From assembly GCA_964461835.1 (NCBI GenBank), contig CAYWVO010000014.1, positions 1-64,000 on the forward strand: a stretch of 64,000 bases of DNA, in the 5' to 3' direction. Below the pieces are notes generated by a model. It saw nothing but the letters and a program-made list of their open reading frames with translations, made no database searches and had not been told where the DNA came from. This stretch comes from CAYWVO01 sp964461835. Lineage in GTDB: Bacteria > Zixibacteria > MSB-5A5 > WJJR01 > JAJRUJ01. A program made the translations under genes and the position numbers. Positions 1 to 8,684 of the stretch are shown here, piece by piece; position 1 is the first letter of the stretch, and every line of letters begins with the position of its first letter.

Positions 1-54
1 CCTGCCGCGCACGGATCCTTGAGGTTGCCATCCGTTTGCTGCCGGTGCATACAC

Positions 55-184
55 CACGGGCAGGATGCCCGTGCCACCGGTGGGTAATTACCGATCCACC
101 TGTCGTTCGGGATCCTGGCGGACTCGTTGCTCTGGGTGGGCTACCCAATTCCCAACATACGTGGAAATCCTGACGAACGTCAGG
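55..184. repeat. Intergenic palindromes, possible dispersed repeat
   Basis: The first 245 bases hold no convincing gene. They contain two near-perfect short palindromes. At 55-73 an 8-bp stem CACGGGCA/TGCCCGTG encloses a 3-nt loop. At 169-184 a 7-bp stem CCTGACG/CGTCAGG encloses AA. Such GC-rich palindromes are often pieces of dispersed intergenic repeats, but no second copy was seen in this window, so that reading is inferred. The segment lies downstream of otsA, which ends at 246, so the hairpins could also help end its transcript; no T-run follows them on the minus strand. Confidence 0.3.
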
Positions 185-245
185 GCGACGCGCCGGATTC
201 CTCGCTGTAAATAGGATACTCAAACTGCTGGTATATTGTCTAATT

Positions 246-1733
246 TTACTCCATGCGTTCCTGTTCTTCCATCGCCGGGAAGTATTCTTCGGTGGTCGGG
301 AAATCAGTGAGATGAATGCCGAAGCCGGTCTGGAGAAACGAATCGACCCACCAGTAAATATTATACCGTCGCACACTCTCGCGCATTCGCCGCATCCGCT
401 GATAGCGCTCTTCCTTATCCATGGTGACGGCACGGTAAATCGTATCGGCGACTCCCTCGATATCATACGGATTCACCAACAACGCCCCTTTATGTAACTG
501 GGCGGTGGCGCCGGCAAACTCACTGAGGATCAACACGCCGTTGCCTTCCAGGTTGCACGCACAGTATTCTTTGGCTACCAAGTTCATGCCGTCTTTCAGC
601 GGTGTGAGAAATCCGATTTCGGCTGCGCGGTAATACGCGACCAATTCCTCGCGCGGCAGCGAGCGATACATGTAGTGAATCGGCACCCACCCGTCCGTGG
701 TAAACTGGCCGTTGATCTCACCGACCTGGCGTTCAATTTGCGCTTTCAATTCGGCATATTCCGGGACTTCCTCCCGGCTCGGCACGACCAGTTCCACCAG
801 GGTCACATTTCCCTGCAGTTGCGGATAGCGTTTCAGAGCCAGCCGCATGGCCTCCAGCCGTTGCGGAATTCCCTTCGTGTAGTCGAGCCGGTCGACCCCC
901 AGAATAATTGTCCGGTTCGGCAATGATTCATGGAAATACCAGGCCCGCTCGGCGACACCGTTTGATCCAGCGGCGATTGCAAATTCGTTGAAGTCAATAC
1001 CGATCGCAAACGCGCCGACCTGGACCCGTTGCCCCTCGATCGAAACGGTGACCACCGGCCCCCGACCGGATACGTGCGCCTCTGGCAGCAACAAACGTAC
1101 ACAGTCGGTGAAATTCCGGCGATCGCGCATGGTTTGGAAGCCGATCAGATCGTATTCGAGTAACGCCCGCAGGATATCTGCCCGCCAGGGCAACTTGACA
1201 AAGATATCGACCGGTGGAAACGGAATATGTAAAAAGAAACCGGTCTGGCGTTGGATATTCATCTCCCGCATGACCCGCCGGACATACATTAGGTGATAAT
1301 CGTGCACCCAGATATAATCGCTGGACTTAGAGTACTGCTGGATCGCTTTGGCAAACTCGCCGTTGACTTCAATGTACCTTTTCCAGAATGTGGGATTGAA
1401 ATCGCACATTGTCTGCAAGTCGTGAAACAACGGCCAGACCACACGGTTAGCAAAGCCATAATAAAATCCCTGCACCTGTTCCTCGGTCAGGCGCACCGGC
1501 CGCAAATCATATCCCGCTTCCTGTGAGGCCGCGCCGGTGAATTTGTCCATGGTGATATGTTCACTGGTCCCCGGCCAGCCAATCCAGACCCCGCCCCGGT
1601 TGCGCAGCACCGGGGCCATCGCCGTCACCAGTCCACCGGAGCCGGGCTTGACGATCCACTCGGAACCGTGACGGCTGAGACTGATCGGCATCCGGTTGGA
1701 GACTGCGACAATACGTTTCGACTCGGCTATCAT
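246..1733 (-). CDS. otsA: Trehalose-6-phosphate synthase (GT20)
   Basis: Makes trehalose 6-phosphate from a nucleotide-glucose donor and glucose 6-phosphate in the cytoplasm. The 495-aa length fits the family. GT20 signatures visible are the N-terminal SNRMPIS strand, the Gly-rich GSGGLV loop, GWPG near residue 52, VHDYHL, HIPFPP and RLDYTKGI, and the C-terminal donor-site stretch with DGMNLVAKEY. The ATG is preceded by a strong GGGGAGGA site. It is the last gene of a five-gene minus-strand operon (DUF5752, TreT-like, OtsB, MscS, OtsA), 9 bp after the MscS stop. The phosphatase partner OtsB lies two genes upstream. Function is near certain; the donor (UDP- or ADP-glucose) cannot be told from sequence. 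Confidence 0.97.
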   Translation of the reverse strand: MIAESKRIVAVSNRMPISLSRHGSEWIVKPGSGGLVTAMAPVLRNRGGVWIGWPGTSEHITMDKFTGAASQEAGYDLRPVRLTEEQVQGFYYGFANRVVWPLFHDLQTMCDFNPTFWKRYIEVNGEFAKAIQQYSKSSDYIWVHDYHLMYVRRVMREMNIQRQTGFFLHIPFPPVDIFVKLPWRADILRALLEYDLIGFQTMRDRRNFTDCVRLLLPEAHVSGRGPVVTVSIEGQRVQVGAFAIGIDFNEFAIAAGSNGVAERAWYFHESLPNRTIILGVDRLDYTKGIPQRLEAMRLALKRYPQLQGNVTLVELVVPSREEVPEYAELKAQIERQVGEINGQFTTDGWVPIHYMYRSLPREELVAYYRAAEIGFLTPLKDGMNLVAKEYCACNLEGNGVLILSEFAGATAQLHKGALLVNPYDIEGVADTIYRAVTMDKEERYQRMRRMRESVRRYNIYWWVDSFLQTGFGIHLTDFPTTEEYFPAMEEQERME

Positions 1734-1742
1734 ATCCTCCCC

Positions 1743-2843
1743 TTATTGGGCCGCGGCGGGTTCCGGTTCACCATTGTCGGATTCTTGGTGGACATACAAC
1801 GTCTGTGTCGGATAGGCAAAATCAATCCCCTCTTCGGCAAAGCGATCGTACAACGCCAGATTGATCGCCTGTTGCACATCCATATACTTGTTATAATCCG
1901 GTACGGTCACATAATAGACGACTTCGAAATCGAGCGAGGCCGCCCCGAATTTCTGAAAATGCGCTCGGTCCAAATCGGCGAATTCAACACCTTCGATAAT
2001 CTCCGCCACAATACCGGGAATGGCGCGCAGTTTTTCCGGCGCGGTCTGGTATACCACCCCGAAGGCAAAGACAATGCGCCGCCGTTCCATCCGCTTGTAG
2101 TTGCGAATTCGACTGTTCAATAAGTCATTGTTCGAGATGATGATTTGTTCACCGCCGAGACTCCGTACGCGGGTGGTCTTGAGACCGATGTGTTCGATGG
2201 AGCCCAGTTCGGAGCCAACGATGATGAAGTCACCAACAACGAACGGCTTGTCCAGGGCGATGGAAATTGACGCGAACAAATCGCCCAGAATATTCTGCAA
2301 GGCCAGGGCGATGGCAATCCCACTAATTCCCAATCCGGCCACAAACGTGGTGATATCAACGCCGAAATTATCCAGAATCACCAGTAAGACCGCCGACCAG
2401 ACAATCACCTGCGCAACTACACGCAGCGCGGTGAACGCCGCGATCGACCCCGTATCTCCCAGCTCCTGTTTTCTCTCCATCACCCGCTTGATCCAGAACG
2501 CGATGACACCGCTGGCCCACACCGCCCCTTGCAGGATCACGACCACCAGGACAATTTTGCCAATGATGAAATCTACCGCTTCCGGCAACGAAAGAAATTG
2601 AGCGCCAATCAATAAGGAGAACAAAAACAGAAATATCTTTTTCGTCTGTCGACGGAGCAAATCGACAATAAAATTATCAATCGTAGTCTTGGTCTTATCA
2701 GTCAGGCTGCGCAGCCGGGATACAATGATCTCGCGGATAGCGATAAGGAGTAAATAGACGACTACCGTTACGGCGATTGCGAGAGCCCATTTCCAGACGG
2801 GATTACCTAAAAGCGGGTAATTGGCTACTTGTGAGACGTCCAT
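1743..2843 (-). CDS. MscS-family small-conductance mechanosensitive channel
   Basis: 366-aa inner-membrane channel expected to release solutes on hypo-osmotic shock. Hydrophobic segments lie near residues 15-35, 70-90, 93-115 and 135-180. The pore-lining Gly/Ala-rich helix (AGLGISGIAIALALQNILG) is typical of MscS TM3, followed by the beta domain (GDFIIVG, GSIEHIGLKTTRVR) and the alpha/beta C-terminal domain. Its start overlaps the end of otsB by 19 bp and has a GGAGGG site, so the two are translationally linked. Placing a solute-release valve between otsB and otsA suggests that trehalose build-up and export are co-expressed. The short C-terminal tail ends in EPEPAAAQ. Confidence 0.93.
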   Translation of the reverse strand: MDVSQVANYPLLGNPVWKWALAIAVTVVVYLLLIAIREIIVSRLRSLTDKTKTTIDNFIVDLLRRQTKKIFLFLFSLLIGAQFLSLPEAVDFIIGKIVLVVVILQGAVWASGVIAFWIKRVMERKQELGDTGSIAAFTALRVVAQVIVWSAVLLVILDNFGVDITTFVAGLGISGIAIALALQNILGDLFASISIALDKPFVVGDFIIVGSELGSIEHIGLKTTRVRSLGGEQIIISNNDLLNSRIRNYKRMERRRIVFAFGVVYQTAPEKLRAIPGIVAEIIEGVEFADLDRAHFQKFGAASLDFEVVYYVTVPDYNKYMDVQQAINLALYDRFAEEGIDFAYPTQTLYVHQESDNGEPEPAAAQ

Positions 2844-3622
2844 GACTCACCCTCCGGATTGTACCACATCCTAAGAAACTTCAGCAATTCCTCAGGCGGC
2901 CGCAACCACAAATCCGCAGCAGTTTCGCGGTATGTCGGCCGCATGAGCACGCTTAGTCCTTTACCCTCTATACGGCGGAACGCGTCCTCGTCGGTGGTGT
3001 CATCGCCGACATATGCGGCAACACACTCCGGTGGTTCTTCGTCAAGTACTTGCCCAACAGCATCTCCCTTGGTTCGTCCTCGGTTACGGAGCTCCATCCC
3101 CCCATCGAACTCGGCGAAGATCAGCCCATGGTCCTCGGCCAGGCATTGCCAGGGAATCACCACAAGCTCCTTCATTTCCATCACGGTCATCGTCGGTATA
3201 CCACGCCAGTGCAACGCCAGACAACCGGGCTTCTTTTCCAGAAACTGTTCGAAGCGGGTGTTGCGAAACAACTCTTCAGCGTCGATGAGGGCCTGGATTT
3301 CGTCCTCCGCCATTTCCAGGACCTCATAGCGGCCGTCAGGATACGAACGCTCGATCCCGTGCGATCCCCAAATTTCCGGTAGATGGTGCAATCCCAGTAA
3401 GGCGGACACCTCTTCGATTGCCCGGCCACTGATGATCACCAGCCGGGTTTGCCGTTTCGCCATGATCTCATCCAGGATTTCCCGCACTCCCGGGTAGGGC
3501 ACGGCTTCGGTCCGCTCGATGCGGAACGGTGCCAAGGTCCCGTCATAATCCAGCATCAGCACGCGTCGAGACGCCGCCGCTAATGTCTGGCGGAACGATT
3601 CAAGCAACGAGGTATCAGGCAT
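2825..3622 (-). CDS. otsB: Trehalose-6-phosphate phosphatase (HAD family)
   Basis: Dephosphorylates trehalose 6-phosphate to trehalose, completing the OtsA route. 265 aa, the usual size. HAD motif I is MLDYDGTLAPF near residue 23, the cap region contains ELRNRGRTKGDAV, and motif IV is GDDTTDEDAF. The ATG lies 3 bp after the TreT-like stop, and its 3' end overlaps the MscS start. It sits between two independent trehalose-forming synthases, one of which (the TreT type) would not need it. Confidence 0.96.
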   Translation of the reverse strand: MPDTSLLESFRQTLAAASRRVLMLDYDGTLAPFRIERTEAVPYPGVREILDEIMAKRQTRLVIISGRAIEEVSALLGLHHLPEIWGSHGIERSYPDGRYEVLEMAEDEIQALIDAEELFRNTRFEQFLEKKPGCLALHWRGIPTMTVMEMKELVVIPWQCLAEDHGLIFAEFDGGMELRNRGRTKGDAVGQVLDEEPPECVAAYVGDDTTDEDAFRRIEGKGLSVLMRPTYRETAADLWLRPPEELLKFLRMWYNPEGESWTSHK

Positions 3623-3625
3623 GTG

Positions 3626-4867
3626 TTAGCCAACCTCAATGCGATGGCCGTTTCCATTACGCAAACGTATCATGAGGGAAAGATGCTCACGAAGCAGGCG
3701 GGTAATCAAGAAGTTCTCGCGAACAAATTTGCGGGCCTGCCGGCCCATCGAATCCAACACGTCACGCCGATGCAATAAATACCGGATGCGCAACGCGGCG
3801 CCTTCGGGAGACCGGACCAGAAAACCGGTCTGATGATTGATTACTTGCAGGCGGATACCCCCTGTGTCCCCGCCGATAATCGGTTTTCCCTTCCACATAC
3901 CCTCGGTGACGGTCAGTCCGAATCCCTCGCGGATAGATTTCTGGACTATGATGTCCGCGGCCCGCTGGATCGCATTGATTGCCTGATGTGCGTCCGGGGG
4001 CAAGACAATTATGCGAATGCCGAAATCATCGGACGCAGCCTGCCGCACTTCTTCCAGCACCGCCTCCCCCTCCGGATCATCTATCGCACCACCACCGGCC
4101 AGGACCAGTTGCAGCGGGGTTAACTGGCGAGCGATCCGATAGGCCTCAATCACCCCCAGGGGATCCTTGAACCGGTCGAACCGGGAGATTTGGACAATTA
4201 AAGGCATCGACACATCAAGTTGATATCGATTAAACACCTCCCGCACCTCGTGCTCGGGAATCTCGCGGTTTTTCTCACTCAGGGGGTCAATACTGGGTGG
4301 GATGAGATACTGGGGATGCGGTAGCGGTTGGGCAAAATCGGCCAGAGAAAAGATACTGGCATCATAGGGTGAGACAAACTCCCGCAGATATTTCCATACT
4401 TTGCGATACGGGTGGTGGGCATCAATATGACAACGCCAGATCCATTTGCCTTGCCGATTGGGACAACAACCCAGGATTGCGGCGGGTTGCGGATCGTGAA
4501 TGAAGACGAAGTCCGCTTCTTCCAGCAATTGCCGGTGCTCTTCCGCGAATCGCTCGTTGGTCTCTTCGTACGCGCGCAGGAGTGGATCGGAGATACCAAC
4601 TGTATTACCCTGCAAAGCGTTATGAAAACTTTTGGTGCACTGATAGAATTGCGGCTCACCGGTAATAACTGTCCACTCGGCATCCAGGCCCAGTGCTTTT
4701 TTCAGCGGAATCAGTTTGTCCAGGATCTCCGCGACGCCTCCACCCTGGAAGGTGGAGTTAACATGCACCACGCGCGCGCCCCGTAGTGGTTTGGCCAACT
4801 GGTAGAGCCGGTCAATCTCCTCCAGCCCGGCCACCGCAGCATATTGTCCAAGCAGGTCGTCGGTCAT
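3626..4867 (-). CDS. treT: Trehalose synthase, TreT-type GT4 glycosyltransferase
   Basis: A retaining GT-B glycosyltransferase of family 4, likely joining glucose from a nucleotide sugar directly to free glucose to give trehalose (or running in reverse). 413 aa. Visible are the N-terminal GGGVAEIL loop, VFIHDPQP, the second-domain entry VQISRFDRFKDP, and the donor-site EX7E motif within REGFGLTVTEGMWKGKP. The N-terminal half resembles TreT/trehalose phosphorylase-type proteins more than ordinary GT4 sugar transferases. The gene starts in a TAATG overlap with the DUF5752 gene, so the two are translationally coupled. A different GT4 acceptor is possible, but the otsB/otsA context supports trehalose. 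Confidence 0.85.
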   Translation of the reverse strand: MTDDLLGQYAAVAGLEEIDRLYQLAKPLRGARVVHVNSTFQGGGVAEILDKLIPLKKALGLDAEWTVITGEPQFYQCTKSFHNALQGNTVGISDPLLRAYEETNERFAEEHRQLLEEADFVFIHDPQPAAILGCCPNRQGKWIWRCHIDAHHPYRKVWKYLREFVSPYDASIFSLADFAQPLPHPQYLIPPSIDPLSEKNREIPEHEVREVFNRYQLDVSMPLIVQISRFDRFKDPLGVIEAYRIARQLTPLQLVLAGGGAIDDPEGEAVLEEVRQAASDDFGIRIIVLPPDAHQAINAIQRAADIIVQKSIREGFGLTVTEGMWKGKPIIGGDTGGIRLQVINHQTGFLVRSPEGAALRIRYLLHRRDVLDSMGRQARKFVRENFLITRLLREHLSLMIRLRNGNGHRIEVG

Positions 4868-5562
4868 TACTTCATCCGAATCAAATAGCGCAAAAACAGC
4901 GATCCGATAATTCCCCGTAACTCCAAAAGCGAAGAAAAATACGGATCGACCGCCTGAATTTCACTGATCAATTCCGCGTAACGTCCGTCATAGCCGCTCA
5001 ACCACTGCGTGAAATCGTCCCGGCGATCCGGGGTGCGCCGGCGCGCATCGATAAAGTGATAAAAGATGGTGCCAGCGGACATGGCAGGAACCAGTTTGGC
5101 CAACTCCCGCGGAGTCGAGGCCTGTACGCCGGTTTCAAAAATGACGATCTGGGAACTGATAAAATAAAATTGATTGTCCGCCTGAGACCACGGGACGTAG
5201 GAATCGGCATCCAGACGGTCTTCAATGATTTCCACCAGTTCCTGGCGCAACGATTCAATATCTGGGTAATCGGCGGGATTCACGACACTCAGCCGTTCAG
5301 CCAGAGCTTTTTCGTCCAGCGCGCGATGCGCCCAGGCGGCGAAGTCATTAATATACTCCGGCTCATCAAATCGTGGCCGCAGCAACCGTCCCCAAAAATG
5401 GTAGTAGATACTTTCCCGGTCGCACGTCTGAATACCGTGCAAAAATTCGCGCAAATTTTGCGCCTTCAGTCCGGTAGCCAGGGCAACTAAGGCACAATCC
5501 CGCACGGCGAATGGGTCTACTTGCTGCTCGGTCTGCTGTTGCTGTCCGTCGCTATTATTCAC
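4867..5562 (-). CDS. DUF5752-family protein, first gene of the trehalose operon
   Basis: 231-aa soluble, mostly alpha-helical protein resembling the DUF5752 family, which is often found beside TreT-like synthases. It has no signal peptide or membrane segment. Recognisable stretches are FLHGIQTCDRESIYYHF near residue 40 and a similar SAGTIFYHFIDAR near residue 150. These two resemble each other and suggest an internal duplication of a helical unit. The biochemical role is unknown. As promoter-proximal gene, coupled by TAATG to the synthase, it may regulate or assemble with the trehalose enzymes; that is inference. Confidence 0.7.
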   Translation of the reverse strand: MNNSDGQQQQTEQQVDPFAVRDCALVALATGLKAQNLREFLHGIQTCDRESIYYHFWGRLLRPRFDEPEYINDFAAWAHRALDEKALAERLSVVNPADYPDIESLRQELVEIIEDRLDADSYVPWSQADNQFYFISSQIVIFETGVQASTPRELAKLVPAMSAGTIFYHFIDARRRTPDRRDDFTQWLSGYDGRYAELISEIQAVDPYFSSLLELRGIIGSLFLRYLIRMK

Positions 5563-6222
5563 GAGCTGCCTCTACTCTATATTGTCGTAAGAGGGATACG
5601 ATTCATTCACCGGCCTGTCGTAATCTGACGATGTTGCTGAGACAAAAACCGGAATTGCTCCGATTGTGGATGAGTCGCATTTGTCTCCTCTTTCAGCGGC
5701 AGTAGAATGCCAAAACTGTACTCCCGCCTCCTTTTGTATGTCTGCCGCCATGGATTGATCCCGGTTGTACCTTCTTGCCAGGACCCGATCTGAGAGACAC
5801 ACAGCATCACCTCGCAGGGAAGGGCTGTACCAACAAGATCGCTCGCATAGTCAGGCCGGTCCATATCACACATTGACAATTCCCATCCAGGGAGTGCTGC
5901 CCCTGGGGTTTATAGTCCGTAACCCATTGGTATATATTGTGATGACCGCATTTCCCTCAATATTACAACCGTTTTCAGCACATCGCTTACCACACTTTCC
6001 GCTGACCGACTGACAAAGAGTTGAATTAAATACACTGTCCCGTGAATGGTAAGAGAAAATGGTGTCCTGCTGCGGCTGGATTGTCATTTTCGGCAGATGG
6101 CGTAGCGTAATACACCCTGCCGTTGACCTTGCGGCCTGCAAAAGACCGGAGTGACATTATCTTAATAAAGCTGGCAACACCCGCTCTCGTAAAAAATGCT
6201 GACTGCTTGTATCCTGCGATGT
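5563..6222. other. 660-bp intergenic region upstream of the trehalose operon
   Basis: No convincing gene. Open frames of 76-91 codons on the minus strand here have no family resemblance, no good ribosome site, and a Cys/Arg/Ser-rich composition typical of chance frames. Base composition is more A/T-rich than in the flanking genes. The region must hold the promoter of the minus-strand trehalose operon and sits downstream of the LiaF-like gene. No clear -35/-10 pair could be assigned. Confidence 0.4.
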
Positions 6223-6780
6223 TCAGGATTCTGATCGGGTGACCCGGATGTCGCCGATGACAGCCTGCATGCTGAGAGTCAGCTTCCGCTGAGTTGTCTG
6301 GTAGTCTGGTGATTCAACATCCACCGAATTGCCGAACCCCTTCTTGGTGCGATCGAACAATTCAATATCACCGATGACATTGCCACCGTGGGCGCGAACA
6401 GCCATCTCCCGCGGTACGATTATTCGCATATCGCCGAAAACGCTTTGCAGATCGACACGATGGTTCTTATCGGCATAGGGGCTGCGGGTAAGATCCAGGT
6501 GCACATCGCCGAATACCATATCAACGTGTAAGCCATCGGGATCTCGATCGCGAACATCAATATTCAAATCGCCAAAGAGCCGGGCATACGACCGACCGCC
6601 GGTCGATCGACGGCGATTGAGGATCAGTAACCAGACTCCGACGGCGATCAAGGCCAACGGCCATAGCACTCCGATCAAATCTCCGAGATCCAAGTCCCAA
6701 TCCAGAATGCCATTGAGTGCGAGGATGACCCCCACTGCAATCAGCAGCAGTCCGAAAACAATATTACCGGTACGACCCAT
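6223..6780 (-). CDS. LiaF-like membrane protein with C-terminal beta-repeat domain
   Basis: 185-aa membrane protein. Two N-terminal transmembrane helices (about residues 7-25 and 36-55) match the LiaF/DUF5668-type module. The soluble C-terminal part has repeated short strands with a recurring GD element (LFGDLNI, VFGDVHL, VFGDMRI, VIGDIEL, VIGDIRV), as in LiaF-like toastrack domains. Relatives sense or tune envelope stress, but the substrate here is unknown. It lies 80 bp downstream of the GWxTD lipoprotein gene on the same strand and may share its transcript. Confidence 0.75.
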   Translation of the reverse strand: MGRTGNIVFGLLLIAVGVILALNGILDWDLDLGDLIGVLWPLALIAVGVWLLILNRRRSTGGRSYARLFGDLNIDVRDRDPDGLHVDMVFGDVHLDLTRSPYADKNHRVDLQSVFGDMRIIVPREMAVRAHGGNVIGDIELFDRTKKGFGNSVDVESPDYQTTQRKLTLSMQAVIGDIRVTRSES

Positions 6781-6860
6781 CCGACCTCCAACGCCAGTCG
6801 TCTTGTATACCCGAAGATACGTACCGCTCTGTACGATACAAGCTTTTCGGTGGTGCGAGA

Positions 6861-8432
6861 TCAGGGAGATTCGCGGGCAGGGATGATTTTAAAGCGCGTC
6901 AGGGTACGCTTTGTCTTGTTGGTGATCTCATCCAGCACGTCAATGGACAGCAAATATTCGCCGGGATCGAGGCCGTGGGAATCGATGGAGCCAAATTGGT
7001 AGACATCACGCTGTTCGGCGGTAAATGTTCCCACTTTTTTCTTGCGATGAGATTTTTGCGCCGTTGGGTCGAGAATTTCGTAGGTGATATTGTAAATGGC
7101 CGAATCCCCGGCATTGCGGGCCAGGTTGTATACCTCGTAGTAAAACGCGATCGGTTGCTCCTCTAGGTAAACATGACTGGGCAGCGGCATCACCAGTCGG
7201 TTGGATTTCACATAGGGGCTGCCGGGTTCATACACCGACCAGACAAAGGACGCCAACTGGATGTCGGAGATTTCCTGCACTTCCCGGCTGGCGAACTCCG
7301 GCAACCGCAGGTACTTTATGTACGTGCCCCGTTTACCGGAATAAAGGTCTTCGATCGAAACCGAAAGCTCATACCCGCCCGGTGGCAGCGTAAAGTTTTT
7401 CTGTTCGACCATCAATTGTTGTTCCCCATTGGATCGGCCGACCCGGCGCGAGAGCACGCTCAAATCTGAGGCCACCTCTCGCAGGGAATCATCACGCACG
7501 ACAATGACGCGCCGCAAGGAAACCTGCGCCGAGTCACGCCCACCGCGGCCGAGTTCAGCCAATGGATATCCCAGATTGACATCAACGGTGAACTCCCTGC
7601 CCTCGGTGCGAAAACGGGCCAGGTCCAAGGCATAATCCAGATGTTCCGAGCCATAATCATGGAGGTAGATCGCCGGCTGTAAGTCAACCACGGTGACGCG
7701 GGTCTGCACGAAATCGCCGTAGGTCTGTTCCGGGGTGATCCCGTCACTCAACGGGACCATGGTGAATATTCCGAGGCCATCCTCGTCCTGAAATTGAAAG
7801 GTAAGTCCGTACCGGTAATACTCCCACACTTCCCCGTCCGGGCCGCGGGAATTAACCATGAATTCGGAATCGCGATTCGGTATGCGCAACATTTCATCTG
7901 TTGAGGAAGCGTCCCCGGAGAAATCGCGTTGTTCTACTTCGCTGCGGGAAAGCCCTTTCAGTCGCGATCCCCGCGCACCTAGCGCATCGCGCCGATCCCA
8001 AAAATTATCGAGTTGCATGATCCGCTGGTTCGGTTCCCCGTAGCGGATATACACCTCACCCCGATCATCCCAAGGCAGCGGCCCCAGTGGATTTGAGAAG
8101 TAATACAGGGAATAGCGTAAACGGCGGTGATGTTCGTCGCGGAACTCGTTCTCCGGCGTGGTGGGAGTGGGGTCATGCGCCTGCCAGAACATCCGCAGCC
8201 AGCCGGACCGGGCGCTATCCGGTAAAGCGCTTAGCTCTTCATAATCCGCGGGAGTCAACAGTGCTTGCAGGCCGGCGTCCTTTTCCCGTTCGGATAACGG
8301 CGGGAGGCGATCAGCATCACGACCATCGTAGGTACCCGCACAACCGACAAGAACCGCGACACCGATTGCCACGGAGATAAACCACAACCCGAACGAACTG
8401 GGCGGGCATTTTTCTTTGCAGCAATTGGACAT
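6861..8432 (-). CDS. GWxTD-domain lipoprotein
   Basis: 523-aa envelope lipoprotein. An N-terminal hydrophobic stretch ends in the lipobox LVGC (Cys about 31 in this start). The GWxTD-type domain follows: LLTPADYEELSALPD, a GWLRMFW variant, a DPTPTTPENEF loop, and a gWddRGeVYIRYGEPN segment that normally carries the GW-x-TD signature (here LPWDDRGEVYIRYG). The rest is beta-rich and ends in IIPARESP. GWxTD proteins are typical of FCB-group bacteria and of unknown biochemical role. ATG 8432 is preferred over an upstream GTG (8453) because it gives a normal lipoprotein signal. Confidence 0.85.
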   Translation of the reverse strand: MSNCCKEKCPPSSFGLWFISVAIGVAVLVGCAGTYDGRDADRLPPLSEREKDAGLQALLTPADYEELSALPDSARSGWLRMFWQAHDPTPTTPENEFRDEHHRRLRYSLYYFSNPLGPLPWDDRGEVYIRYGEPNQRIMQLDNFWDRRDALGARGSRLKGLSRSEVEQRDFSGDASSTDEMLRIPNRDSEFMVNSRGPDGEVWEYYRYGLTFQFQDEDGLGIFTMVPLSDGITPEQTYGDFVQTRVTVVDLQPAIYLHDYGSEHLDYALDLARFRTEGREFTVDVNLGYPLAELGRGGRDSAQVSLRRVIVVRDDSLREVASDLSVLSRRVGRSNGEQQLMVEQKNFTLPPGGYELSVSIEDLYSGKRGTYIKYLRLPEFASREVQEISDIQLASFVWSVYEPGSPYVKSNRLVMPLPSHVYLEEQPIAFYYEVYNLARNAGDSAIYNITYEILDPTAQKSHRKKKVGTFTAEQRDVYQFGSIDSHGLDPGEYLLSIDVLDEITNKTKRTLTRFKIIPARESP

Positions 8433-8684
8433 ACTGGCTACCGCCCTCCCCACACTACCCTACTTTACAATACGGCATTTCAGAGGCAATATGCCCGGCT
8501 GTTTTGCAAAAATGCGGTTGCCAAGAGGAGAATGATCTGCTTTTATCCCCGTAAGTCCATGTTGTCCATAACAAAAGATCCCGGGGCAATTCCGCTTCTA
8601 TACAATACTGCGGTGTACCAGCAAAGTACCAGCGTCACGCGAAAAGCAATGGTATAACAATGGCGGATTCCGCGGGCGACCGTG

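Noticed and set aside
1557..2123. 188-codon plus-strand frame
   Set aside because: Antisense to otsA and MscS, both strongly supported.
5607..5879. 90-codon minus-strand frame upstream of the trehalose operon
   Set aside because: Cys/Met-rich chance-like sequence with no ribosome site or similarity.
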